A stretch of 64,000 bases of DNA. Origin: Polyporus tsugae. Its lineage: Eukaryota > Basidiomycota > Agaricomycetes > Polyporales > Polyporaceae. The stretch lies in the NCBI GenBank assembly GCA_024305745.1, contig JAHRBS010000013.1, forward strand, positions 2,046,001 through 2,110,000, given 5' to 3'. This document shows, one piece after another, positions 1 to 16,700 of this stretch. The notes under the pieces are model-generated. The model worked only from the letters and a program-made list of their open reading frames with translations. It was not told the origin of the DNA and ran no database searches. Positions within the stretch are counted from its first letter, which is position 1, and each line of letters begins with the position of its first letter. A program made the translations under genes and the position numbers.

Positions 1-339
1 CCGAATCTTCAGAAACAAGTCACTTACGTCATCTGCTACAAGCAGTAAGTAAGTAAATAATTGTAATAGACGGGCCGGGACTATGCAGGACTTCTTGACC
101 TTCAATTGCAGTTAGGACTGACGTTACACACGCTTATGCACGCTCCCCCAACGCCTAGTATAAATTGGAAACTTGGCCGTGGGTTGATCTCTAAACCTCT
201 CATGCTGAGCTTCTCCCAATTACGCCCGATTTGATAGCATCCGAGCTCTGTTCCTCCACTGTTACAAGTTGAATTCTCCGCTGCCACCACGAGGTGCCGA
301 GCTTGTGTCCCAACTGGCAACAACGGCGACACCACCTAC

Positions 340-724
340 ATGACCAACATGGAAGATGACACGTCGTTCTTTGAGAAGGAGCGCGACAGGCTGACAGCCG
401 AGATTTCCAACGTAAGTCGCGTAAGTCCTCCTGTTGGCAACCAGTGGCTCAAATCGATTGTAGGGCTTTGAGGAGTTGCTTTCGTCCAGCAACAATCTCA
501 ACCGCAAACTCGAAGAGGTCCTCGGAATGACGCGGGAATACGAGACCATCGCCGCCCTGTGGCAGAGCTTCCACGAGCTCATGCGGGGCCATCGCGACGA
601 GGGCGACCTCTCCGCCGAGGCGGAGCAGCAACCACACGGCCTCCCTGGCACAGGGGGCCATGTCTTGGCGGCGTCGAAGTCCGGCAGCCTCGGGGCCGTG
701 CGCGAAGAGCAACATGATTCATGA
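340..724 (+). CDS. DAD1: DASH complex subunit Dad1
   Basis: Two exons, 340-411 and 464-724, joined by a 52-nt intron (GTAAGT...TAG), give about 110 residues. The N-terminus has the Dad1 signature with FFEKERDRL, followed across the junction by GFEELLSSSNNLNRKLEE and a conserved LGMTREY segment. This is the Dad1 family of the DASH/DAM1 ring, which couples kinetochores to microtubule plus ends in mitosis. The C-terminal 35 residues are low-complexity and not conserved. A second in-frame ATG lies at 349; I chose 340 because it is the first. The gene converges on PKC1, with about 280 bp between the two stops. Confidence 0.88.
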
Positions 725-1007
725 TTGTATGTATAATACGAGGCACACGTACTGGAACAAGGAGGTATATGCGGTATACCTAGGAGTGGTACCTATGTAC
801 AGCGTAGTGGGGGCATTGACAAAGGAGACATTGGATACATGAGGTGGGGACTTCTCTGGGGGCGATTGGCGTTTGCGAGTGTCATCAACAATACAACAGG
901 TATCCAAGTACAGTGGAAGGACACGGTGACAAGAGTGCAAACACAATGCGGCGAAACGGGTAAAACGTAATAAGTATCGTGAAATGGCGGCGAATGACTC
1001 GTGTCGC
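725..1007. other. Convergent 3' spacer between DAD1 and PKC1
   Basis: 283 bp between two convergent stop codons. Only short frames antisense to the neighbours are seen. It presumably holds both 3' UTRs; no clear AATAAA-type signal was identified. Confidence 0.5.
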
Positions 1008-5073
<4,066 letters not shown>

Positions 5074-5319
5074 GGCGGTCGTGTATCCGGGAGGCCCGCG
5101 TCAGCGGGAGACGAGTTCGGGCGAGCTGGAGGAAGAGAACGAACGGTGGATATAAGCTGAGCACTTGAGAGCAACTAAGAGAGCTGGAGGAGGGCTGTGA
5201 TTGTGTGCATCTGCTTGTCTCATCGCCACTGCCGCAATGATAAGATGCTTATCGCTTGGTATTTACTCTCGTTTACTTGTCTTTTTAGTCCAAGTCCGTC
5301 ATGCAATCGTTAACCCGCC

Positions 5320-5965
5320 ATGCCTTCCTTCGCCACTTCCACCGTCGTCCACGATAACGCGGACACTGTCCATTTCGAGCTACACGCGCGCTATATATGC
5401 GTTGTAGGCACACCGTCGGATGTCGTATATGCTGTCAGGGATAGCATTCCGAGCGACTTGGACGTGATTCTGCAATCCGACTTGGTCATCTCCCTCTCCG
5501 GCACACTCAACGGAACCAGACACCAAGGTCGCGACATGCAAACTTCCGTGATTTCACAGCATCTGCTGGACTACTTCCATGTGGTTTGTCTCACTGCCTT
5601 TCCTCGTTACGTTACCACCGCATTGATCATGGACTTCTTTCGCGTCATGCTACCGCGCGCTTCATGCGCATCTACATATTCTTTCAGAATAGCGAGAATC
5701 TTGGAGTGAAACCATCGTCCGAAATATTCCTGGATGAGGGGGATGGCAATGCCAAATGTGCGTGCGTTTTTTTAATAGAGAAGGTGTTTAATATTCTATG
5801 CATCGCTGTCGCATGTGCCGCACCGCCTTAGGTACTGGTGCGGAGACCCTGTCCGAGTCGGTGGGGACGGTGGACACTGGATGCAGCGCAGTGACTGCGG
5901 GCCTCGACGATCTTTCCTCACGCGTCGGACACCTCACTCATCCGCATATATGCGCCACTTTCTGA
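5320..5965 (+). CDS. Hypothetical protein, 155 residues
   Basis: Three exons, 5320-5583, 5688-5757 and 5832-5965, join in frame into 155 residues. The second donor is a strong GTGCGT; the first, GTTTGT, is weaker. I do not recognise the product. The first exon is a clean 88-codon frame with normal codon use. The third has a helical, Thr/Ser-rich stretch ending in a run with several His. There is no signal peptide or membrane segment. It is divergent from PKC1, 246 bp away. It could instead be the 5' part of the next gene (6454-7820), with an unresolved intron replacing the stop at 5963-5965; the sequence alone does not decide this. Confidence 0.45.
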
Positions 5966-6453
5966 TCAGTGACGCTGAGTCCAACGCGGCCAATTCTGGA
6001 GGGGCGATCGCAACACAGTCGTCTATCCACAATCGACCTCCTCTACATTTGCACAGCACCCCAAATGCCTAGCATGTTAGGTCCGTCTTTGTGCCGAACG
6101 TTGACATACGGCTTTCCCTTTGCTGATTATTCATGATGTATCAATGCTTGCTTGCAACCCACTTGGTCACATCGCAGATGCTCCCGCAGTCGCAAACCCC
6201 TTTTCATCAAATGCTTTTCTCCCGCTTGTTGCCGGATTAGATCGCCTTGTGGAAAGACTTATCGTTTATCTGGTAAAGTGCGTATCTATTCCACGTATCG
6301 GATAGTGGTTTCTGAATTAATGCGATGGCGCCCCCCGGTGGAACGTGCATCCAGACAGTACCCGTTGATATTTGGCCCGTGGCGAGAGGTCTGCGCAGGG
6401 CATGCTTTCGGTTCACATAGGCCCGACAGCTGACGCTTTGGAATTGTTGGCAG
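5966..6453 (+). other. Unassigned stretch, possible missing exons
   Basis: 488 bp between two partial models. An ATG at 6325 starts a short frame that could be spliced to the exon at 6454, but no donor of the right phase stands out. Otherwise only short overlapping frames are seen. Confidence 0.3.
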
Positions 6454-7820
6454 CGGTTCGATGCAGAAGCGCGAGTTTTCTGGAACCTTTCTCGTGCAGT
6501 TGCGGACATCATTCACCGCTCCCCACACACTGCATTCCGGAGGAAGTCCCGCCGGGTTATAAAGGTGTTCCTAGAATTTACCTGATACTGTCCCGCATGT
6601 TGACTCATGTACAATTCGCTAGGCACTCCACAAGAGCGAGGTCACGGCCACCGGCGCATCCGCAAGCCCACTGCAAACGATTTCGGGCGGCGTGACGACC
6701 GAACCTGCGAAAGACATCGAGGATGCTCATACGGGTGTGTTCGACTGCTTTGAATATTGCGACACTCTTTCTCGGGCTCTGGAGCGGATTTACAAGACGA
6801 CGTCAAAATCCCTTCGATATAAGGTGAATGGATTCGGTTGCATCAATGGTTTCCAACTTCTCATCTAATGTAGGGTCTTCATGCAGCATCCCTCAGAGGA
6901 GGTTCTGGAAAGACGGTCGACAGCGACCTTGTGTTGTCAGAATGCCTAGGCGACTCTCCGATGGTCCAGAATGTTCACGCGGACATGCTTCTCGGTATCG
7001 GGCTGGACGCTCGAGTCCCAGTCGAGCTGTGGTTCGATGAAGATGCGGAGACAATTGGTGGGAGCCAAGCAGACAGCGATCTCATCTATGACGACAATCC
7101 CGGTCTGGTCAACGACATCGATACCTGGGTCGCCGACGAGGCGGAGTTTCCTCCGTGCACTCCGCTGGAAGATTCTGATGACATGTGGGGTAGCTCCCAA
7201 TCTACGACGCTCGACGTTTGTCCTCGTTGCCTCCCTCTGCGTGCGATGCTGATGCATGATTATCGATGACACGTTTCCTACAGGATCCGATGCTAGACTG
7301 GGCTGACTCCACTTCCTCTGATTCGTCTCAGAACTCCTATACGACAGGACCAGAGGCGCCTTTCTCCGATTCCTATCCGCGTCCGGAGGTCCCAGACTTC
7401 TCCTGGGACACAGTCATTAGCCATGAAGACGACGACGAATGGCCGGATGGTCTGGCACATGCCGTAGACGAAACAAACAGCAATCTTGACAACCAAGCAT
7501 TCGCTCCTTCCTCCAGAGGGCCGGTAGAATTCCAGCTCTCGGAGTCAATGCCCTTGGATCTGGCGCACAATCTGCATCCGTTGACGCGATTTGGCTCGTC
7601 GACTCCCAGTCACCCTCCCTCTCAGGCTCAAGCTTTCGGTCCCCCCTTCGAAGAAGCTCTGGATGAAACGACATCATACTTCCTCTTTCTTATAGACGAC
7701 GATCTCGAACTTAATGAAGCAGGCGGCTCTAGGTCTACCCTTTCGGCTCACACTCGACCCACTCTCCCGCCGCTCTCCGCCGGTGCGGAACTCGACGTGC
7801 CCTGTGCTCGGATCATCTGA
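6454..7820 (+). CDS. Hypothetical acidic protein, 5' end unresolved
   Basis: Four exons, 6454-6564, 6623-6823, 6874-7215 and 7284-7820, all joined by phase-0 introns, give at least 396 residues ending at a TGA. The first visible exon is basic (RRKSRRVIK near its end). The rest is acidic and rich in Asp, Glu, Ser and Pro, with WVADEAEF and several DD/ED runs, and looks largely disordered. A basic N-terminal part followed by a long acidic tail would suit a nuclear regulator, but no DNA-binding motif is visible, so this is speculation. The start codon was not found; the upstream exon may lie in 6325-6453 or the gene may include 5320-5965. Consistent splice phases across four exons support a real gene. 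Confidence 0.55.
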
Positions 7821-8748
7821 CAGAAACGATCTATCTTCCTCATTCTCGCGCGCCTTCACCTGAATTTGCGAGGTTCCGGAACCATCGCCAGGACGTTCCC
7901 GGAGGCATGTGTGCTTTGTCAGGACAGCAAGTGCGCGGCGGGCGATCGATCAATAGGCTGAGGGCCGGTGAAGGTTACAGGATGAGGGATAGAAGGGGCA
8001 TGTGGAGGAAACGTGGGCAGCCTCGCCGCAGGACGCGAGCGGATGGGACCACGAGATGGTGATAAGGACCGGGCTTCTGGATACTCGACGGCGGATGTGC
8101 GCGAAAGGGGTACCGGTGTAGGCTTTGGTCGAATGCGAACACTTAAAAGGAACATGAACTTTACATTCTTTGAATGGCTGGCGGAGGCGTGTGCGCGGAA
8201 GTCGATTTCACACCCAAAGCTTGGAGGTGCGGTGCGTGCGTCAGCCGCTGTAATCTCGGTTGCGTCTCTACTTAATTACGGATGTGAGCTCGCGTTGAGG
8301 TTTCGAGTGATATGTAATGGGGAATCCTATTTATGCATTTGTTCCTGGCCACTATTGTCCGCTAGAGTGTTGACTGGGAACTTGAGAAAGGGGGTCTGAC
8401 GGGGAGGGTGCTCACTTCAAGAAGAAGCTCAGACGACGAGTAGAGGTGGAATCTAGATCACAGCGTTGTTACGTCATACCCGAGGGAGATTCCAAGTTCC
8501 GCCAAACTCCGCCTTGTCTTTGCGGCCTGTGGCGGCTACCGTCGACCATGGGCGCTTTAAGGAACTTCACTCACGACGTCCATCCATAACCCATCCTCGT
8601 CCTGATTGTGCTCTGACTTCGTCCACAAGGCTTCCGCACCAACACCTTCCCTTCCGCTCGTCGGAGCTCCGCTTTCCTGCTCCCCTTCCTACGACGTTCT
8701 CTACACCACCACCCCCAGCCGCCTCTCCCCACCGCCATCTCCGCCGTC
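7821..8748. other. Intergenic region upstream of the endosulfine gene
   Basis: 928 bp with no supportable gene. The last 120 bp before the ATG at 8749 are very rich in C and T, as is common in promoters of active basidiomycete genes. Confidence 0.4.
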
Positions 8749-9550
8749 ATGTTACCTGCTAAGCGTAACAAGGTCGACATCAGCGTACGTCCTTCTGCTT
8801 TATCTACTCTTTCTGCGAACTCTTTTCCGTCCAAAAATGTCAAGTGATCGCGGACTTCTTGCAGCGGGGTTGCGTTTGGATGCCAGGCTGACCAAATATC
8901 TCGTCTGCTACAGAAACTTACGGAGGAGGAACAAAAGCTCTTCCGCCTGTATGGCAAACTCCCGACGCACAAGAATGTGCTGACGAAGATGCAAAAGGTG
9001 CGTGCGGACCTCCCTCCTGCACTTTGCTTGGTACAGCGCAGATCTGACTGGGTTTTGTAGGATCGGAAGTTCTTCGATTCTGGGGACTACGCGCTGAGCA
9101 AGGCTGGTAAGGCGCCCCAGAACACCGTCGGCACCGCCATCCCCAACCCCGAGAAGTGAGTATCGCTACGTCCATTGACCCTTTCGTGCTTCCCGTCGTC
9201 ATTCTGCCCTTTTCTCGTTCTCGCCGCTTGTCACCTGCGTCGCATCTGCTTTGCGCAGTATCCGCCGCTGGGTGCTACATGGTTAATTTCATATGGAATG
9301 GAGAAGGTATTGACTCTGATTGTTTCCATCGCTTGTCAGCATCCCCCACGCCACCACGCCTCCCGTGCACCAGTCGCTGTCGGTCTCCCCCACCAACTCC
9401 ATGATGAACGCTGCCCCTGCCAAGGAGAGCCCACTTGCGGAGCAGCCGATGCCTGAGGCCGAGGGTGCTGAACCCACCGAGACGGAGTTCGAGTTGACGA
9501 CGGTTGAGACGAAGCCCGAATCGACGACTACCGACATGGAGACGGCATAA
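8749..9550 (+). CDS. Endosulfine/Igo1-type PP2A inhibitor
   Basis: Four exons, 8749-8784, 8914-8997, 9061-9155 and 9340-9550, give 141 residues. The ENSA/ARPP-19/Igo core is plain: KLFRLYGKLP, then a KNVLTKM helix, then FDSGDYAL, whose Ser is the Greatwall/Rim15 phosphorylation site in the family. Once phosphorylated, these proteins inhibit PP2A-B55. In yeast they control quiescence entry and mRNA stability, and in animals mitotic entry. The C-terminal half is Thr/Glu/Pro-rich and poorly conserved. All junctions fit in frame. The long first and third introns (129 and 184 nt) are unusual for this window and leave room for alternative splicing. Confidence 0.92.
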
Positions 9551-10547
9551 GGATTCGGAGTGCCCGGCCGACAGCTCTGCATTCCACCAACGCGTCCCGT
9601 TCCGCGCATGCACTCGGCGCCCATGACCGCCACGCCCTTGTCACGCTCTGTCATCGCACCTCCCCTCCGCCACCATTCATTCCGTCCCTGATCTGGACAC
9701 CTGACGGTCCCATCATCATTATCATATCCACCCTCGCATCTCACTCGCACTCACACATCTCTTGTCACCAAACGTCTATCGTCTATCATCTATCTGCTGT
9801 ACTGGAGCATATACATTAGTTGCGTGCGGACCGCGCGGCCCGCGTACGTGCGACACAGGAATGTTGAGCGATCGCAGGAAAGAGGAGATTGGATCCCGGT
9901 GTCCCTTCTCGTTCTCCAACCTCCCATCTCCGACGTCCTGACCCCCGAGTTTCGAGATCGAGTCGATCGCTCTCTACCGCGGTGTCTCGCGTCTGGCCCA
10001 CGTTTCGCTCACGTTCTCGTCGTGCCCGTCTTGTGTTCGTCTCTGTTGCATATGTGGTGTTACTGGAGGTGTACGAGCCTGTCTGTAATATTGTAGTAGG
10101 CACGCAGTCGTGTTTTGGTGGTCTTCCGATGTCCGTCGGCTCCTTGTACGATCATGGCATGGTGGGACGGTCGTTAGTGGAATGTCGCGAGTAGTAATAT
10201 TGGAATCATCCGAGTTCCAAGTTTGATCAATGGAGCTTCGGCTTCCGTAACATAAATCGTCGACTGACAGGTGAAACACACTATCGGCTTACGCTCTAGC
10301 ATTCTATACCTATCCCAATATTAATATTTGAGGACTTGGCTGTCTCAGTCAATGACAAGACGAAGTCTGGATCTGAAAGATTGGCAAGGTTGTCGTGACG
10401 TCACGAGTCAGTCACGCATGTGACTGACGCGACTCTTGTTGCGCGACTCGGCGGACGCGACGCGACTTCGGAGTTGCATCCTGACCAGATCCTGCTCTTC
10501 CTTACCCTCTGACTTGCGCCGGCCTTGCAATATCCACATTCCACACT
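9551..10547. other. Intergenic region between endosulfine and POL12 genes
   Basis: 997 bp. The first 250 bp are C/T-rich and contain short TATC/CTATC runs near 9770-9795, probably 3' UTR. A GTGACGTCACGAGTCAGTCA stretch near 10394-10413 holds a palindromic TGACGTCA (CRE/ATF-like) 150 bp before the POL12 start. No gene is seen. Confidence 0.4.
10398..10405. promoter_or_regulatory. CRE/ATF-like palindrome upstream of POL12
   Basis: The perfect palindrome TGACGTCA lies about 143 bp upstream of the POL12 start and is followed by TGACT/AGTCA half sites in the next 30 bp. bZIP factors of the ATF/CREB class bind such sites in fungi. The assignment is by sequence only. Confidence 0.35.
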
Positions 10548-12888
10548 ATGGCCTCTGCCGCAGATGCAACCAGTGCCGATATCCGCAAACGTTTTGGTGG
10601 CGATATAGGGGACGACCTTGTGGCAGAATGTGAGCATCCCCTTGCTGTGGCATCCGGGCAGGAGTATCCCTACTAACAACGCACTTTTTAGGCGTGAAGG
10701 TCTGCCAAGCAAACAACATGACCGGAGAAGATCTGTTCTACAAATGGGAGGCGACGCGCTACAATCGCGGGCCAGCACCCCAGCTCACCCTCAAGGACAT
10801 CCACGATGTTCGGGCTCAGATCCAGCGCGACGTCCGAATGAGGAACAACGTAGCGAAGAGATTTACGCGGGGTAGCCTCTCCGGCCCCCAGTCAAGGGGT
10901 TTTGCTATGTCCGGCCGGGGTGTGAGGTCTAACCTGGGCGGTTCCACGGGTACGCCTGTCAAGCCTGCGGTGCGTTCCCAGGATGGTTTCGATATCTCGC
11001 GGTTGGAGAAGAACGTTCCTGTTGCTGGTCCTAGCCGTAGTCGAGTCACAATCGTGGGCCCACCTACCGACGAGGCGGCGCGTCGAAAGCGATCCTGTGA
11101 GTGGTTCTTTGGACTATTTAGGGTGGCCGCGTCTTAGAGTCATCGTGCAAGATCACTATATGTACGAGAAGGTCTCGGAGCGCAGTGAACGTGAGTATAT
11201 CGCATCCCAGATCATGCATAGATACCTACTACGCGTCTCTTCTAGTATTGGACGATCGGATAGATCATTTCGGCGAGCTCGTCAAGGACTACTACAACGT
11301 CGAGGAGTTAGGTGACCCCGCCGCCGTTACAGAGGTCCGTTTCCCGTTCATTTCCTGTTCTGAACTGCTAAATGACACTTACGCAGGAGGATGTAGTTGT
11401 GGTCGGTCGAGTAGTACTGGACGCGGAGTCGTCTTCTGGCTCAGTCAAGCTGAACGAGGCCTCTCTTATGCTCGAGTCATCGCGTATGATGGGGTCTGGT
11501 TCCCGGATTCCTCTCCGCTTCGATCCTGATGTGAAGGTGCGGAAAGGCAAACCAGGTTTGGGCGGCCAAGGTTTCTTCCCTGGGGCCATTGTTGGGCTCA
11601 AAGGCAAGAACGGAGGGGGTGGTTCGTTCCTGGTGACCGAAATACTATCTGTGAGTGTGATCTTTGGAAGCATGGCAAAGCGTGCTACTCAGACCTTGTC
11701 GGAAAGCTACCGCCTCTGGAGCCTCCCTCCCCTACTCTGATCAAAGCGGAAGCCGGAGAGACTCAGTTCTCGATGCATATAGCCTGTGGACCCTTTACAC
11801 ATGACGGAGATCTGCAATTCCGCCATTTCCAAAGCCTCATAGCCAAGCTTAAGCTTATGGCCACGAAACCTGCTGTTGTACTTCTTGTGCGTCCCATCTT
11901 CCCCCGTTACCAACAATACATATTTGCTCATAGCGACTCCCTAGATTGGTCCATTCATCGACGCATCTCATCCCTCGATCAAGATCGGAGATGTCGACTC
12001 ACCACCAGAGGAAATGTTTCGTACCGTGTTTCGCAACCGCCTTAGCGAGTTTCTCGACTCTTCCCCAGGTAGCCGTGTGCTCCTCGTCCCAAGCACGCGT
12101 GACATCCTGAGTAACCACGCCGTCTTCCCTCAACCTGAACTCGATCGCACGTTATGCAGTGATTCTGTGCGTACTATCCATTTCCGATCGTCTTACAACA
12201 GACGCTGATCAAACGCTCTGATACGCAGCGCATACACATGCTTCCGAACCCGGCGCGCTTCACACTGAACGGGGTGCACTTCGCGGCGAGCAGTGTGGAC
12301 GTCCTCTTTCACCTGCGCAAGGAGGAATTTTTCAAGCATGCGACACAAGTCGAGCCTCTTCCTGGTCCGGCCGACCCTGAGGGGCAAACTCCGTCGGATG
12401 CGATGGCGAATCTGTGCAGACATGTCCTCCAACAGCGAAGGTACGCTTTGTCTCTTCTCTTTCCTCAGGTAATCACTGATACTTGTATGATAAATAGCTT
12501 CTATCCTATCTTTCCTGTCCCGCTCGACCTCACTCACGAACTGAGTGTGGACATGACGCACTCGGATTTGCTGTACTTGACCCCACAGGATGACGGCTCA
12601 GAAGGCAGCGGTAGTGTCGAGGACTCTACCGCGGCGCGATGCGCGCCAGATGTTCTTATCGTGCCTAGTAGGCTGAAGCATTTCTCCAAGGTATGTGGTC
12701 CGACTTGAGCAATAAGCGTGCGGATGTTCATGGCATGTGTTGGAATATAGGTGGTGGACCACACGGTCGCGGTCAACCCGTCTTTCCTGACGAAGTCGAC
12801 ATATGCGGTACTGGAGTACGCAGGGCACACTGTACCAGGTCCTGCAAAGGACAGGCTTAAGGTTGAGATTGAACGTGTGGAGGTGTGA
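10548..12888 (+). CDS. POL12: DNA polymerase alpha subunit B (Pol12)
   Basis: Ten exons: 10548-10629, 10692-11096, 11140-11190, 11246-11334, 11387-11650, 11707-11886, 11945-12166, 12229-12440, 12498-12690 and 12751-12888, totalling 611 residues with every phase matching. The protein is the B (regulatory) subunit of the polymerase alpha-primase complex, which starts replication primers. Visible family features are the Ser/Pro-rich N-terminal linker, the segment with DDRIDHFGEL, the OB-fold region with VGRVVLDAE, and the inactive calcineurin-like phosphoesterase domain with GPFIDASHP, PSTRDI and a final part with HFSKVVDH. The third exon boundary (acceptor at 11138-11139) is the least certain, because a nearer AG would create a stop. 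Confidence 0.93.
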
Positions 12889-13773
12889 TTAATCCGTGTA
12901 GCCTGAAGTGGTGTATCATCTAAAGTTAGAAGACTGGTCGCTAGCCTGGTCGGTGATGGGGGATTGAAACTCTGGTGAGGATCACCATAACATGTCCTCA
13001 CTTCAGCGAACGCTAACTAGCGAATCTATTTAGGTGTATGTATGGTGTCATCATCTATATCTGTCCTCCTGCTATGTGTTGTTTAAACATATCTGTCATT
13101 CCAGACTCCCCATGTCGTATGTATCGTTCAAGTGTTATCAGCGCTACGCAATTGCCTATACCATTCAAGGTACATAATGACCGTGGTTTTTGGACTTGCT
13201 CTCCTTCAGATGGGCTTGTATCTCTTACATCTACTGAGTTACACTGGCTTCGCAAATGATCCAATCGTCTCTTTGCATACCTGCATATGTATGTGCGCCT
13301 TTTCAGTCCGCTTCCTTGCGTCACGGATCGGAGGTGTCTGATGGTCAGTCACGGTGCGCTAGCATGCTTCTGGACAGGATTAAATATCCTCGGAGTCCGA
13401 GCTTTGAAGCTTCCCAGTCCAATGTTGGCAAGTTAGAGACGGAAGGGTCTTGCGATGTCGAGAATACTAAATCGCAATGATAATTGCTTGGGCGGAGCTA
13501 ACGTTTAACTGCATGGTGTACTGTTCCGTTGCCACTGATAACTGAGAACTAATTGACAGAACCGACTAATAGTACAGTAGTAAGTAAAGTACTTGCGCTT
13601 GAGCCGACAGGCGTCTGACCCCAAATATGGTAAATTCCGCTGACCACGTGGGAGGCAGTGGTAGTCGCTGAGGCGTCGGAAGTAGTCCCTACCGTCTTCA
13701 CCCTTCCCGCCCTCCCCGCCCTCGTCCCCGCCCTCCCCAGGCCCGCTGATCGCATGCGACAACGGCACACACC
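12889..13773. other. Intergenic region between POL12 and the Ras exchange factor
   Basis: 885 bp without a supportable gene. The last part is a long C/T-rich tract before the next start codon. Confidence 0.4.
13695..13745 (+). promoter_or_regulatory. C/T-rich promoter tract with CCGCCCTCCC repeats
   Basis: Three imperfect copies of a CCGCCCTC unit lie 30-75 bp before the Ras exchange factor ATG. Pyrimidine-rich tracts just upstream of the start are common in basidiomycete promoters. Confidence 0.35.
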
Positions 13774-16700
13774 ATGCACGACCCACAAGCTTCTATGAGC
13801 TACGACCAATCACAGCCTGGAGACGAGCAGTACACCTCTACCTTCTTCTGCCGCGCTCTTTACGACTATCAGACGAACGACTCTTCTTCCCTCTCTTTCA
13901 ACAAGGGCGACATCATCGAGGTCCTCACGCGTCTTGAATCCGGCTGGTGGGATGGGTTGCTGAGCGACGAGCGAGGATGGTTCCCCTCCAACTACGTTAC
14001 CATGATCTCAGACCAGGAGGCGGAGGCTGCGCTGAATGGGTCTGAATATCCCAGCTCCCAGGCGTCGCTCCCGGACGATTCGATAGTGGACATGGCGCAC
14101 ACAATGTCTCAGGCACTGTCCCAAACCGACGTTGACTCAGACTGGCTCGCTGGCGGAGACACAGATTACCAGGCCCAGCGCACGGCTGGATACACGAATG
14201 GCGCATCTGGCAATGGCGGAGCGCAGCACAGCGATTTCTGGGTACCTCAGGTCTCACAGGATGGTCGAGTACGTTGTCACGTTGGCGTTGGATGTAGTCC
14301 TTCTAACCCTCTCGCGCGCGTGCTTGCAGATATTTTACGTCAATACGCAAACTGGTCAACAGTCCAGAGACCTCCCGACCGAAGCTGACGGTGACGAAGA
14401 AGTAGAGGTGGCTGCGCTCTCGTCTCAAGCATCCACGCGTGCGGGCCAAAGCGCTACATACGGTCTCGGAGGGACGAACGGCGCCGTGCATGACAACGCC
14501 GGGTTTGGCATTCCAAGGCGGGCACGAACACCAGATCCTTGGGTCAGGCGATTGGCGGACGACGGATTCTCATACTACTACCTGAACAAGGTCGACAACA
14601 CCATTTCCTGGACGTTGCCTGATATTAGCGCTGTACCCCCGCCCGCATATAACGACGACGATGGGTATTCTGGCCCTCTAGCTACGAAGGATACACCCCC
14701 GTCATCTGGCTCCTCCATTCCGCGGAACGGCAGCTCGAACGGTGTTTCACCCTTACGGTCGGAGTCTTCTGCTTCGCGCTCGCAAGAACACAGCGATAGT
14801 AGCGCGGACCGTTTCAGCATTCATTCCGATGACTCTGACGTGTATCCACCCAGAAGGGACAGGTCCCAGTCGTCGACAAGCCGCGCGAGACACGCGGGGA
14901 ACGGTATCGCACACCCACCAACCGCCGCGTCTTCGTCATCTCTGCATTCCAATTCGCCATCCTCCCATCACCCTCCACCCCCGGCTCTTGAGCTCACTGC
15001 GGCTGAAGAGTCTGCGAGGGCTCTCCAGGAAACACTTTCTCCCCCATCCCCCGAAACCGCCGTCGAGCTATCCAACCAGGTCCGTGAAGCGATTGCAGCC
15101 GTTCTTCGATACCTCAAGGGTTCCTCCAGCGCTCGGAGACCGGAGCAGTACCGAGAGGTGGATCAGTTGGTGTTGACGGTCGTGGCATCGGTGCGCAACC
15201 TCCTCTACGTCACCGCGACTCCCAGTGGCCATGTCCCAAGCCATCTCTACCCCCGAGACCCGCGCGATCCACGGCTTGCGAGTAATGGCCAGACGTTACA
15301 GTCCCATTTGAAGGCGGCGCACCGAAAGGTCGCGGGAACGCTTTCGAAGCTCGTATTGTCTGCGCTCGCGATGCAGTACGATCCGGGTCTGTCTTCGTCC
15401 GATAGGCCAAACCGGATGGAGTCGGATGTTGCAGAGCTCGAGCGCGCGGTGGTTACTTTCGTGCAGGAGGTGCAGTTCTACCAAGAACAACATGCTTTGT
15501 CGACTCCGCTGTCACGGACAGATGGTGGGAAGCGTCTCTTTGGTGTGTTTTCTACTGCCAACATCGGGCTCGGGCTGCCGGGTGCGGGAGTTGCTGGAGA
15601 GTGGCGAGGTTTTGGATACGTCGCGCCGGAAGACGGCATGGATCTTCCACAACGGATACTCAACGATGATGTCGTGATCGAGTACAAGGGCTGCTTGAAA
15701 GCGCTTGAAGCGCGACTGGGGTCGCTCATCATCTCATTGAGGTATCTGGACAGCCACCCAGGTATGTGTCCATCCCGCGACCCCGATTTACGTAACTCAA
15801 TAATAGGGATCCACAGAGCGAGTGTCTCAAGAAGGACAGAGTGCCTGCGCTTACCTTTCGTGGCTGCTGCAGTCGCTATGTAACATCAACATCTCACGGC
15901 ATGTAGACGTCGACGGCATTCGTCCAGAGTCCGGTCTCCCTTCGACATCACCTTCGTACATGCAGACAGTCGACAGGGCTCGTCAACTCGTCCGCACGCT
16001 GGAGGTGTCGACCCAGGCACTGTACGATGATGGAGCGACGATCTTCATCGTGGTGCAAACGCTGGGGCATGCCGCCCTCCTTTCCCAGAGGGAGTGTGCT
16101 ACGTTGGTGACTGCGGTGGAGTCGACAATACCTACTGTCCGGTCGAACTGTGGGCTTGTCGCGCAGAGTCTCGAGTCTTTGCTTGCGACCGGCCACGACC
16201 AAGCATCAATCAGTCAAGGCGACTACCGGAACTCGATCGAATGGCGGACCTCGCGCATCAACATGACCGACAGTTCCATCGGCGCTATCACGCGCCTTGC
16301 GGACACTCCTGTCGGGGACGACGAATTCGTGGACATGGAGCATGCGTTCGCCCAACCGACGATGCGCACAGCGACCTCGGTGGACTCGGTTTCCTCCTCT
16401 ACTCTGTACAGCAATGCGAACCAGCAGCCTTCGCAGTCATCTTTGAATATGTCGGAGCGCTCGAGGTCCGACAGTATCAGCGAGCCGGAGACCCCAACAT
16501 GGCAAACGGACACTGGGGATAACACCTTCATGGGACCGCCATCACCCGAGATGCCTTCTCCGCTTGACGAAGACGCCGTCGCGTTCGTGGACGAGGACGA
16601 TCGTAAGTGCTTCTTCGTTATTCAACTGTGGGTACAAATGTTGATCCTGTTTTGATGTAGCCGTGCTACTTGGCAAGTCGCCACCGCGGAGTGGGAAGGG

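Noticed and set aside
8571..8972. Minus-strand frame of 133 codons over the endosulfine first exons
   Set aside because: Antisense to conserved endosulfine exons and without motifs.
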